Assembly (NCBI GenBank): GCA_036939355.1
Contig: JALLAP010000664.1
Span: 1-11,088, forward strand
Direction: 5' to 3'
DNA from: Thalassiosira profunda
Taxonomy: Eukaryota > Bacillariophyta > Thalassiosirophyceae > Thalassiosirales > Thalassiosiraceae
DNA length: 11,088 nucleotides
Part shown: piece after piece, positions 1 through 9,126 of the stretch
Numbering within the stretch: position 1 is the first letter of the stretch
How the letters are laid out: each line of letters opens with the position of its first letter
Translations under genes and position numbers: made by a program
Notes under the pieces: generated by a model
Told to the model about the DNA's origin: nothing
Seen by the model: the letters and a program-made list of their open reading frames with translations, nothing else
Database searches by the model: none

Positions 1-372
1 CTTCTTCGTGGAGTCGCGCACCGAGCGCTGCCCGGCCTCGTGGGCCGCGGGCGTCGCCGCGGGGATGGCCGCACCGCCGCTTCCCCCGTCCGCGTGCCGC
101 AGCACGGTCAGCTTCCGCTCGACCGACGCGAACGCCCGAAACAATTTGAGCCACGCGTCCATCCCCCCGTGAACGTGGTCCAATGCAATCCCGTTCAGGC
201 TCACGATGACGTCGCCGACCCGCAGCGGGCTCGCCGCATTTTCGTTCTCGGCTCCGGCCGGGGCGTGGTCCGTCACGACGCACGCAGCATTGTCGGACCC
301 GCGCTGCCGCTGGATCGTCACCCCGAGGGGCACGCCGGGCGGGAGGGCCACGGCGAGGCGTTGAGGCGGCAT
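1..372 (-). CDS. PDZ-domain protein, copy 1 (3' end beyond window)
   Basis: The minus-strand frame from the ATG at 372-370 stays open to the left edge, giving 124 codons with no stop, so the C-terminus is missing. PDZ hallmarks are visible: a first strand at residues 6-13, a carboxylate-binding-loop-like PLGVTIQ at 15-21, then SPLRVGDVIVSLNG at 48-61, which fits the L-x-x-G-D-x-I-x-x-x-N-G signature. A helix follows at about 71-83 (MDAWLKLFRAFAS), and a last strand at 87-92 (KLTVLR). The tail is Gly/Ala-rich. PDZ domains bind C-terminal peptides of partner proteins; no partner can be inferred here. The ATG has A at -3. No signal peptide or membrane segment is seen. The gene is divergent from the nucleoporin, with 216 bp between start codons, and is the intact member of an inverted pair with 10704-11088. 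Confidence 0.72.
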   Translation of the reverse strand, partial: MPPQRLAVALPPGVPLGVTIQRQRGSDNAACVVTDHAPAGAENENAASPLRVGDVIVSLNGIALDHVHGGMDAWLKLFRAFASVERKLTVLRHADGGSGGAAIPAATPAAHEAGQRSVRDSTKK

Positions 373-459
373 GGTCGTCGCGGGCAGGGGCGGCAAGAGA
401 GGCCCAAGCAATTTGATTTTTTGTCTCGTCGATTTTCAAGTCTCTTCTATTTTTCGAAG
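1..459. repeat. Left arm of window-bounding inverted repeat
   Basis: The reverse complement of this segment matches about 10617-11088 over almost its whole length. It covers the PDZ coding region and roughly 85 bp upstream of its ATG. The outer 55 bases are identical between arms. Further in there are scattered substitutions, a 21-bp length difference (left shorter) near 56-66, a 26-bp difference at about 153-178 (right shorter), and a short difference of about 15 bp near 448 (left shorter). Similarity ends at the TTCGAAG at 453-459. The arms are too diverged to be a recent palindromic artefact. Confidence 0.85.
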
Positions 460-462
460 TCC

Positions 463-476
463 CGCGCGATCGCGCG
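463..476. repeat. 14-bp perfect palindrome CGCGCGATCGCGCG
   Basis: The sequence is its own reverse complement across 463-476 and consists of two CGCGCG blocks around AT. It lies just outside the inverted-repeat boundary and about 110 bp upstream of the nucleoporin ATG. It could be a dimeric transcription-factor site or simply a CpG-rich chance palindrome; the sequence does not decide. Confidence 0.6.
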
Positions 477-488
477 ATTCAACAGGTT

Positions 489-521
489 ATGAGTCCAAAA
501 TCGAGCGAGAGAGACAACTAG
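489..521 (+). promoter_or_regulatory. Possible upstream ORF (10 codons) in the nucleoporin leader
   Basis: An ATG at 489-491 opens a ten-codon frame (MSPKSSERDN) closed by TAG at 519-521, 67 bases before the main ATG and in a different frame. If transcription starts upstream of 489 it would be scanned first and could lower nucleoporin translation. The transcription start is unknown, so this is only a candidate. Confidence 0.25.
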
Positions 522-588
522 GTAACAACGAGCAAACAACGACGAGGTGACGCCCTCCCTCACCCTTGGCACCGGAACGACGACGACG

Positions 589-1359
589 ATGGGCTTCACC
601 TTCGGCGCCCCCGCCCCGGCGGCGGCGCCTGTCACGGGCGCTCCTGCCGGGGGACCGGCCCCGGCCCCGGCCGCGACGGGGGGCTTCAGTTTTGGCGCCC
701 AGTCGAGTGCGACTTCGACTTCGACCTCGACCCCAGCAACAACAACGGCTGCTCCAACCGCAACGACGGCGGCGGCTCCAACACCGGCCGCGGGATTTTC
801 CTTCGGCGCCACTCCCGCTGCGGCCGGGGGAACTTCCGCCGCGCCGCCGGCGGCCGGGGGATTGTTCTCGGCGGCTGCACCGTCCGCCAACAAAAATAGC
901 AGTGCGACCCCCCTTGCCGCTCCCACCACAAACACCGCCGCAACAGCAGCAGCGGCGCCCCAGGCCCAGGCCGTCGCGGACGTCCCCTCCTTCACTTCGG
1001 CCTTCCCCCGATTGGACATCCAAAGAAGGGTGGCCGCCTCCCTGGCCAAATGGAAGGCCCACGAAAAATCGGCTGATAATAATTCGGGGGGAGGGGGAGA
1101 TGGGTCGTTCGCCGCCGCGGAATTGCTCGCCCTCTTGCGCGTCGACAGCACTGCGGGGAATACTACGGGGAATGCTGCAGGGGGCGGGGGCAACGGTGGT
1201 ACTGATGGGGAGGAGGGGCCCGTGGGGCAATGCCTGGCCAATCCCACGGCCATACTGACGTTCGCCGCCCCGGACGGGGGATTGCGGGGGAGGCTCCGAC
1301 CCTCGGGCGCAACCAACGCAGCCCCTGCACCTACAGCGTTTGGCGCAGCCCCCAACGCC
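589..1359 (+). other. N-terminal FG and low-complexity region of the nucleoporin
   Basis: Residues 1-75 contain FTFG (3-6), FSFG (33-36) and FSFG (70-73), spaced about 30 and 37 residues apart and separated by Ala/Thr/Pro/Gly linkers. GLFS (91-94) and a single FG (251-252) follow. FxFG motifs in uncharged flexible linkers are the standard transport-receptor-binding pattern of FG nucleoporins. The frame is continuous with the solenoid. Residues about 150-190 and 210-260 contain some ordered-looking helix but are interrupted by Gly/Asn-rich runs, so the boundary of the disordered part is approximate. Confidence 0.75.
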
Positions 1360-4300
1360 CCCAACAACGCCAACAACAGCAACGCAGCAACAGCGGGGGG
1401 CAACCTCGCGTACGTCAAGCTGCGCGGCAAACTGACCGCCGTGACGCCCCGCATCGCCTCCGAAGTGTTCCAGCTGGCCGACGAACTCAAAATTGGCGAG
1501 GGGGAGGCATTGAGTTTGTACGCCGAGGCCGTCCGCCGCTCCTCCAATGATGGTGGGGGTGGCGAAAGTGGGGGTATTGGGGGGAATGAAAATTGGGGGG
1601 AAATAAGGGGCACGGACTGGGAGGCGAGCGGGGACAAGCGGCGCCGGGTGGACGATCCTTATTATGAGGGAGAAGAGGAGGAGGACGACGACGAGTTTGT
1701 GCGGATGCTGGTGCGGGGCGGCCGGGCGGGCTGCGAGGCCAAGAAGCAGCCGGGCGAGTGGGGTCCGACGGCGACCGGGGGTCAAATCCAGCCACCGCAG
1801 CAGCAGCAGCCGGCCAGCGAGGAGGCCCCAACGCCCCAATCGGCCGCCGTGCGCGCCGCCCGCCGCCTCTTCTTCCGCGAGCGGTCCGCGCTGCTGGCGA
1901 CCCTCTCCGATTTGATCCGGCACCGCGTCGAGGCCGCCGACCAGGTCACCTCCAATGCCACCGCCGCTTCCGTGGAAAATGGGGGCAGTGCGCAGGGAGC
2001 CCCCAATGCGATGCTGGCGGCGACCGACCAGCTGCTGCAGGGCGGATTGGTGGGCAATTTGATCGCGACGGTGAAGGAATTGACGGTCCAGGCGGGCCAG
2101 CTGGAAGAGGCGTTGAAGGCGGAGCCTGGTGTGACTGCGGCTGCCCCAGCTCCGGCGCCGGGAGGCCTCTTCGGCGCGCCCGCCCCAACGACAGCCACAA
2201 CTGCAACCACCGCACCCACAAACAACGACCGCTCCATGACGTGCGCCCTCCTCGGCTTCGCCCGCCTCCAGCGCCAGCTCGCGTGCGAATCCCTTTATTT
2301 TTTGGCGTACCACACCCAGCTCACCGTCGAGGAGGCGTGCGGGATCGTCGACCTGCTCCGGGAATTGACCAACGGCCCTAACGACGGACGGGAGGGGGGC
2401 CTGCCGCTGTTGGACCCGTTGGCGGACGTGCCGTTTCCGTTCGAGGAGGCGGTGACAGGCGCGGTGGGAGCGGGGATGCCAATGACGACAACAGCGTGGC
2501 AGCAGCAGCCGTCAAATTTGTACGGAGCTCCCCCCGGCGGGCAGTGGAACACACCTCAGCCGCCCCCGCTCCAGCGCAAAAATCCCGCCGAGTGGGAAGC
2601 CGCCCTCGTCGCCGCGCAGTGGCAGCGCGGCCGGCCCCAATTGTTGCAGTGCGTGTCCACCCTCCTGTTGACCGCGGTCGCCGCCCTCGAGGCGCAGCAC
2701 GTCCTCGTCGATCGGGAAACCCACGGGCCCCACGATTTTGCGGGGAACGCCCTCTTGCCTCCCCCCAGCGGCGGCGGCGGAACGGCCAGTGCGGCGGCCG
2801 TGAGTGCGTTAAAGCCCCTCCACCAAAGATTGGATCCCGCCAGCGCGGACGCGGAAGAATCGTGGAAGCGCCGCGACATTTGGGGCCTGCTGCTGATTCC
2901 CTACGCGCTGCTGTTGCAATCGGCGGCCGGCGGACAATTGCGCTCGCCGCGGCCCGGCGATGCCACCAATACCAATGACGGTGCATTGGACCTCAAGGGC
3001 ACCTTCTCGGCGTGCCTGGCGGCCGCCGCGCAGCTCAAGAGCCTGACGTTCGCGCGGTGCTCCCTCCTCCCGGCGCTCGGGGCCTCCCATCACTCCTCGC
3101 ACCGCGCCGCGTCCCAGTCCAGCGCCACGGCCGACTTTTATTTCTCGTCCTTGGCGGAACTGACGGCCCGCTACGTCGACGCCCTGGGCGCCACCGGCAA
3201 CCTCCCCGTCACGCGGGAAGCGTGGGCCGACGAGGAGCGCAACCTCGCCCAGAGCGAGTGGATGGAGCGCGAGCAGCGACGGCAGTTCGGGGTGTGGGCC
3301 GGCACTACGGCCAACGACGACGCGAACGAGGGTGCGGCGGAGGGACCGCGGCCCGTGAATATCATGGATCGGCCCGACTGCCTCGAGGACGTGTTCGCCC
3401 TGGCGACGAGCGTGTGCGACGCCTATCCCGCCGGGGCGCGGGCGTTCTGGCAAACGGTCGCCACCCCAACCGACGACGGAACCGTCACGCTCGCGCTCGC
3501 CCCCGGCCGCGCGCTGCAGACGCTGGAGTTATTGCAGGGCGACGACGGCCCGTCTTTTGGGGTGTGCCTCTCATTTTTGGCGGCGCTGGCTTTGGCCGAC
3601 GGGACCGATAATACGGAGGCGACGAACGGGGCGGCGGCCGTGCACGCGTTTTTGTCGGGCGCGACGGCCATCAACGGAACCGAACGGCGCGCGCGCCTGT
3701 CGTGGAATGCGGTGCTGGAGTCGATACGGTGGTACGCCGAGCGATTGAGTCCCGACGAGGGGGCCGAGGAGCGTGCCACGGCGAAGGCCGAGCGGATCCG
3801 ATGGACGAGCGCGACCAATGACACGGCCGGCGAGGAGTCGACCTCGTACTATTACGGCGCGGGCGGCGCGTCTGGGATGGCCGAGGGCGCCAGGGCGTCC
3901 GATGCGACTTCTTCGGGCGGCGACCGATCGCCATCGACGACGGCCGCGCCCTCCTCCTCCAACGGCACCAACAACGCCCCCCAGCCAAAAGAGCTGGACG
4001 AGGTCGGGCGCGCCACCCTCTCCGCCCTCCTCGGCCTCCTCTCCGCCGTCGCCTCCCGCTGCGCGGCGGCCCGAGCGTACGTTCTCGCGCTGCAGCTTCC
4101 CGCGACCGACGGCGCGAATGGCGGCGGGGCGGCGATGGACGGCAGCTTGGAAATTCTGTTTGCGCTGCTGACCTGCCCGGACCTGCCGTCGGACATTGCG
4201 GGGCGGGCGTTTGCGGCGATTGCCCATTTGCTGCCGCCGCCCGGCAACAAAAACAATGACAGCGGTGGAAATGACGGCAACGGAAACGACGGCCGCGCGC

Positions 4301-7300
4301 CGGCACAACGGGCGTGGGAGCTGCTCGAGCTCTGCCAGTTCGTTCCCATCAAGCTCCTCTCGTCCTACTCTTCGCTGGCGGCCGGGGCCGGGAGCGCGTC
4401 GGCGGCCTTTTCCAGCAACAATGCCGCGGGCAACAATGCCAACAACGGCAATGCCGCCGCCGTCTTTCCCAACTCGCCCGCCTACGGGATGCTCCACCGG
4501 CTCGAGCGCGTCGAGGCCCCCGATGGCCGGTATCCCGCCACCGAGGGATTCCTCTTCCTCCTCTCGACCCTCATCACAGTCGCCGGCTGCCCGTCCAACT
4601 TGGGGGCGCGGTGGCGCCTCCGCCCGGGCTGCGCGCCCTACGTCGAATACGCCACCCGGTTGGTATTGCCGCGGGCGACGGGGACGGCGAAGGAGGGACG
4701 GCTGCCGTTTGCGGACGCGGCGGCGGAGGGCCGGCTGGTCGCGCGCGCGTTGGAGGTGGCGGCGGCGGCGGTGGTGCGGTATACGGTGCCCCCGGCCGGC
4801 AAAACGAATGTCACGCGGGAGGAGGCGGCGGAATATCAGCGCGCCACTATCAAGGCGGCGACCGAAACGGGCCTCGGGGCGATCGTTTCGGAGATTTTCC
4901 CCACCGGAGGCCTCGACGAGGACGAGCTGGCGGATTTCATCCAAGACTTTCGAAATGCGACCGTGCCGCCGCCGGATCCGACCGCGGCGGCCGGCCGCGA
5001 GGCCATGCTCGAGGCGTCGTTCGGTCGGCCCGTCCCGCGCCCGAAATCCCCCGGCTTTGCGTTGCTGTCGGACCTCCTGTCCGATGATCGGGGCGGCCTC
5101 GGCCCCATTCTGCAGAAGGTGCTGTCGGAGCGCGGCGGCGCCCGCGGCGTTCAAGGGAGCGGCGCGGCGATCCAAGCGAGAAATCTGGCCGCGGCCCTGT
5201 TTCGGGATGCGCCGCCCACCCTCAAAAGTGCCGCGGAGGGCGCCGCCGTGAAGGCGCGGCAGGATCGCAGCCTCGTCGATGCGAAAACTTATGAGGAAGC
5301 GACGTCGGCGCTGCGGCAGGCGAGGCTGCGGCCGCTGCCCTCCGCCTCGCTTCTGTCGTATTTTGAACGAGGCGGCGCATCCGGCGACGATGGCAAAGAC
5401 TGTGAAAGTTGCGGGGCCGCGGCCGACGACGCCGCGTTGTGGCGAGAGCGCTCCGTCCTCCTCGCGCTGCGCATCCTCTGCGCGGCCGCGGCTAGGGAGG
5501 AGGCATTTATCCGGTCAGTGAAAGCGGCCTCCGGGGCATTGACCGTCGTGCCCGCGCTGACGTTCCAACCCCCCGTCCGCGGATCCGTCGCCCACCGCTT
5601 CGTCGACGAACAAAAGGTGGCTCCAACAAAGCTGGCGCCGCTCCTCGTCCGCGCCTCGGGATGTCTCCCGACGATTGCGGAATACGTGGGCTACGGCCCG
5701 GCATCGCCGCCTTTGCCGCTGGGCGTGGCCAGGGGCGCGTTCGGCCTGGTGTCCTACGTCACGCGCGCTTTGCCGCACGATGCGGCCGTGCAGGCTTTGT
5801 GCGGAGAGGATGTGCGAGGCATCGGGCTGGCGCGCGCCTTTTGGCGGGCGCTGTCGCGGCCTCCGTCGGACGGCGAGGAAGTCAGTGCGGGCGGCGTGCT
5901 TTTGCTGGAGTCGATTCTGGACCTGATCCTCGCCAACATCGACATGGAGTCGACCGACGGCGGTCCCAACCTGTCTTGCCTCCTGCTCGGCTTGGCGGGG
6001 TCGCCGCGGCGCAACGCCCTGAGTGCGGTGCTGGACTTGGTGGCCGACGCGGGCTTCGTGCTCGACCCGCGCACCGCGGCGGCGGCGGCCAAGGGCTTGG
6101 AGCTGATTTATCGCGTGTGCGAGCTGGGAGGCGGCAACGGCCCCTCAAGCCTCTATGGTCCCGGCAAGCGTCAAGTGATGGACCGATTGCGCAGCGTCAA
6201 CTTTTGGCACGCGCAACTCGCTCGCTACTTTGGAATGCGGGGCCCCGCCGCGCCGTCCGTATTTCACGAGGTGTGCCACAGCTATCGCTTTGGCAGTGGA
6301 GAAGGAGAGAACGCGCTTGGTTTGCGGCGCGACACGGACGTCCTTCACAGCCTGTCGTGGCTGTTGAAGGGGGTGGCCCTCGAGCTGCACTTCCTCCTGG
6401 GACAGCCGACCCAGGCGGCGGCGCAGCTCCAATCGCTGCTGGGATATCTCCTGTCGCAGCCGAACCAAATCCTTCTGTCGGCGTTGATGGACCTGCCTTT
6501 GGGACAGGCGAGCGCGGGCGCCGTTGGGGCTCGACTGCACAACATCGCCGCCCCTCCGGGCGATGTTCTGAAGGCGTCCACGAGGCGAATGAGCGGACCT
6601 GCGGAAGTTTGCGCCGGGTACGAGATTGTGGACGTGGAGCGATTGCTCGCTCAGCTCAAACGCAGCGGTCCGTCGAGCAACGAATCGTTGGACAAGGCGA
6701 AGGAATGGGCCATGGCGTGGAATGGCTTTGCCCTTCGGGTGTGTGCCTCCGCGCACATGGCCCAGGCCTGGAGCGACGCCCTTCGGATCGCCCTCATTGG
6801 GTCTCTCGAGGCCCACGATGCGGCGGAAGAGCCGCAGCAAGGGGCCAACTTTTGCAACCTCCTGTGCAGCGTCCTCTTGCGCCTGCTCCATCCCGGCGAG
6901 TTCGACGCGCTGGGCCAGTACTGCCTCGTGCCCAACCAAGCCTACGCGGCCAGCGGCAGCATCGAAACGGAGTGCGCCATGCCCCTCAGCATCGCGGCGC
7001 TGAGCCTCGCGGATAATCTCATCGAAACTTCGGGACACAGGCACGGCGAAGCGGGATACGGCATGGCGGAAGAAGACGTGGCGCGGATTTGTGCCCTCCT
7101 GGCTGGCGCCATCGCTTCGTGCCGGGACAGCGGCGAGAACAACGGCCGGTCCGCGGTACTGAGCTGCGCGTTGACGCACATGCTGGAGTTTTCGGCCGAG
7201 GCGGGGCACTCCATCTTCCCCCCGAGCACTCCGCCCTCGATATTGAACGTCTACGCCGATGCGGTGGTGGGTCTCTTTCGACTGTCGGCGGCTCCGGTAT

Positions 7301-8928
7301 CGGATGCCAAGGTGGACGCCCACGACGCCAAGCGGAGGATGGTTGCGCTGGCGGCGCGGTCGGGTCTGCTGTCGCTGTTTGGCCACCTCAAGTCGATCGA
7401 ACACCAGGACTCCGTCAGCGAATTATTCTGTTCAAAGGTATTCACCCTGGATGCGCTCTCGGCATCGGTTGCCCAACTCGTGCAGCTGATTGCCGGCGGC
7501 GATAACGATGTCACCTTCCTCCTCCAGCAAATCGGGCAGTTCCGTGACGGGGCACAGCTGCTAGCCAGGTCCGGCGTCATGGGCAAGCTTCTGGACTTCG
7601 CCGTCCGATACGCCGACGAAGAGCGCAAGTACCTGTCGTCGCACAGCATGGGAGCGAATGGCGTGGGCCAGCCTCCTCTGTTGAATGGCCACCTTTCCCT
7701 CATCAACGCTCTCTTGTCGTCACCACTCGAGAACTCCGATCGAGTGGCCGTTGCCACTGACTCGCTGGAGTTGCTGAAGGTATACTGCGGCACGTTTGGG
7801 AGGCTGCTTCAGATGTACCCATCCAGCAACGATTTGGTCGTCACCTTCATCCAGGCGCTCTACCTGACCTACGACGCGCTGCAAAAGACTCCGCTGCAAA
7901 TGGATGACGCGCTCCTGGCCCTGGAAGGCAGCGTCCTGCGCATCGCCTACCAGCTCTCGGAGTTTCCCTTCCCGAGTCATCTCCTGCCGCCGCTTCCGAC
8001 GCAGCTCCTCAACGTCGAGAAGATCCGGGCATCGCAAATGAGCAGCATCGCCATGGCCGTGGGAAACGAAAGGACCTGGTGGGACAGCGACATTCCCGAC
8101 TCGAGCCAGCCATTGCCACAACCGCCGACCGGCTCGATCGACGCGATGACGCAGCAGACGTTCGCGTCGTACCAAAATGGAAGGAGCAGCTGGACCGAGG
8201 GAAAGTACCGGTATGCCATCTCATCGGCCAAGTGTCTGGAGATGTCCATCGCGCTCTTGATCAGCCGGGTGCATTTCGTTGCCAAGCGGGACATGCAAGA
8301 GTTCTGCGTTGATTCGGTGGCCGTGGCCAAGGGAATTTGCCGTTGTTCGGATGCCGCGAGGGTAAGTTGCCGGGTGGAATTGAGTTGCCATTCACCGTTC
8401 CCCCTACGTTTCTGACACATTGCCTGCATCCTCAATCCAGGCCATCCAAGACCGGCTCAACACGCTGTCGCAGCCCGAGACGGACGTGACAAAAATGTTC
8501 GGTGCCTCCCAGGCCATGGCCGACAGTCGAAGCGTCCAACCGCTTTCCAACGCACTGAACCTCGAACGGGAGTGCCTGATTCAACTGGGCTCCAGCTTGG
8601 GCCGATGCGCGGAAAAAATGGTCTGCTTGGCGCTGCACGAGGCCCGGCGGATGGCGGCAGCGACGCCGTCCGACCAAAGCTCCCACGAATGGGCGTACTT
8701 CATCGGGGCGCTGACCCCGGCCCTCGACCACACGCAGATGGAGACGAACGTAAGTGGAAATCTCATGTCAACACTGACTTGCTACTGTATCGTGCCATTC
8801 TGATCTATTCTATTGCCACTTTCGGGTAGGGCGTGGGCTGTGCCTTTGGCGGCGAGGTGGGCGCCGAAGCAAGAGCAATGGCGAGCGCCCTCCGTAGGGA
8901 GATGGAAAGTATGAAGGCTTCACTCTAA
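589..8928 (+). CDS. NUP205: Nup205/Nup192-family inner-ring nucleoporin with FG motifs (3 exons)
   Basis: Exons are 589-8361, 8441-8749 and 8830-8928 (TAA at 8926-8928), giving about 2726 residues. Human Nup205 has about 2010 and yeast Nup192 about 1680. The frame is open from after TAA 523-525, but the first ATG is at 589, in strong context (A at -3, G at +4). Family evidence along the alpha-solenoid: LFFRERSALLATL (from residue 427), RLQRQLACESLYFLAYHTQL (559), DIWGLLLIPYALLL (763), NIMDRPDCLEDVFAL (924), YPATEGFLFLLSTLI (1315), PNLSCLLLGLAG (1793), SLSWLLKGVALELHFLLG (1921) and YEIVDVERLLAQL (2011). These fit my knowledge of the Nup205 family better than Nup188. The role would be structural, in the inner ring of the nuclear pore. 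Unusual features are FG motifs at 3-6, 33-36, 70-73 and 526-529, a KRRRV cluster plus acidic run at 350-370, and many Asn/Gly/Ala-rich loops (about 1076-1134, 1220-1245). The family call is firm; the exon ends are predicted. Confidence 0.87.
711..734 (+). repeat. Hexanucleotide repeat (GACTTC-type, four units)
   Basis: Units GACTTC, GACTTC, GACCTC and GACCCC run in tandem and encode alternating Ser and Thr in the FG linker. Six-base units keep the frame when the copy number changes, so linker length here can drift without breaking the protein. Confidence 0.6.
1798..1809 (+). repeat. Short CAG run encoding four glutamines
   Basis: Four CAG codons give QQQQ inside a Pro/Gln loop (residues about 400-410) just before the first clear Nup205 helix at residue 427. 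It is a minor in-frame microsatellite. Confidence 0.6.
8362..8440 (+). other. Intron 1 of the nucleoporin gene (79 bp, phase 0)
   Basis: The donor GTAAGT follows AGG (8359-8361), and the acceptor CAATCCAG ends at 8440. A branch-point-like CTGAC has its A at 8415, 25 bases before the end. Removing it joins the first long frame to exon 2 (AIQDRLNTLS...) without changing phase. If retained, translation stops at TGA 8413-8415. Confidence 0.85.
8750..8829 (+). other. Intron 2 of the nucleoporin gene (80 bp, phase 0)
   Basis: The donor GTAAGT begins at 8750 after AAC, and the acceptor TTCGGGTAG ends at 8829. A branch-point-like CTGAT has its A at 8803, 26 bases before the end. Splicing joins exon 2 (ending MQ/METN) to a last exon of 32 codons ending MKASL and TAA. 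An earlier CTGAC at about 8774 is an alternative branch site. The final exon is short, so this acceptor is slightly less sure than that of intron 1. Confidence 0.78.
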
Positions 8929-9126
8929 ATGTTATCGAAGCCATGGGGAATTATTTAATGCATAATCAGAAGTACTCTAGGGTGAAGTTAGATCATCCGA
9001 GGCCGCTCCGTTCTCCTCCTCTCTCGTGCAACCGTGCAACAAGAAGTGCGGCACTTTCAATCACGGCATCAGATTGCCTCTATTGGTAGTTGCAACTCGA
9101 GCTCCTCTCACTCTCTCCTCGCCCGT
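8929..9126. other. Convergent 3' interval between nucleoporin and LRR genes
   Basis: These 198 bases lie between two stop codons facing each other and must hold both 3' ends. There is no AATAAA on either strand. An ATTAAA variant for the minus-strand LRR gene is readable at 8959-8954, about 170 bases past its stop. The interval is less GC-rich than the nucleoporin gene, and no other feature is seen. Confidence 0.45.

Larger units (their letters stand above)
373..588. promoter_or_regulatory. Divergent promoter interval between PDZ copy 1 and the nucleoporin
   Basis: Only 216 bp separate the two start codons, so both genes must use this interval as promoter and 5' leader unless an upstream exon lies elsewhere. 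The left two-fifths (to about 459) is shared with the other PDZ copy. It contains T-rich blocks such as GTCTCGTCGATTTT at 422-435, which read as GAAAATCGACGAGAC on the PDZ sense strand. The right part is unique and includes a 14-bp perfect palindrome and a short upstream ORF. No TATA box is recognised. Confidence 0.5.

Noticed and set aside
40..492. Plus-strand 150-codon frame over the left PDZ gene
   Set aside because: The opposite strand encodes a clear PDZ signature conserved in two copies with mostly synonymous changes, so this is the shadow.
547..588. GTG at 547 as nucleoporin start, adding 14 residues
   Set aside because: This is a eukaryotic gene, and the first ATG at 589 has an ideal context. 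There is no ATG between the upstream stop and 589.
487..2313. Long minus-strand open frame (608 codons) and an overlapping one at 447-1637
   Set aside because: They lie antisense to the nucleoporin N-terminal region. Their Arg/Gly- or Ala/Pro-rich composition is what GC-rich sense codons give on the opposite strand, and they show no recognisable domain.
3571..5175. Minus-strand open frame of 534 codons
   Set aside because: It is antisense to well-supported Nup205 solenoid sequence, and Arg-rich low-complexity composition indicates a shadow frame.
5661..7016. Plus-strand open frame of 451 codons in another frame of the nucleoporin
   Set aside because: It overlaps the conserved solenoid frame and is Gly/Arg/Ala-rich without domains; it is a by-product of GC-rich codons.
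6145..7404. Minus-strand open frame of 419 codons
   Set aside because: It is antisense to the best-conserved Nup205 motifs (residues 1921-2024) and shows no domain.
8362..8415. Reading straight through to TGA 8413-8415 as the natural end of the nucleoporin
   Set aside because: A consensus GTAAGT donor, a CTGAC branch site and a CAG acceptor flank this stop, and the next open segment continues in helical, non-low-complexity sequence.
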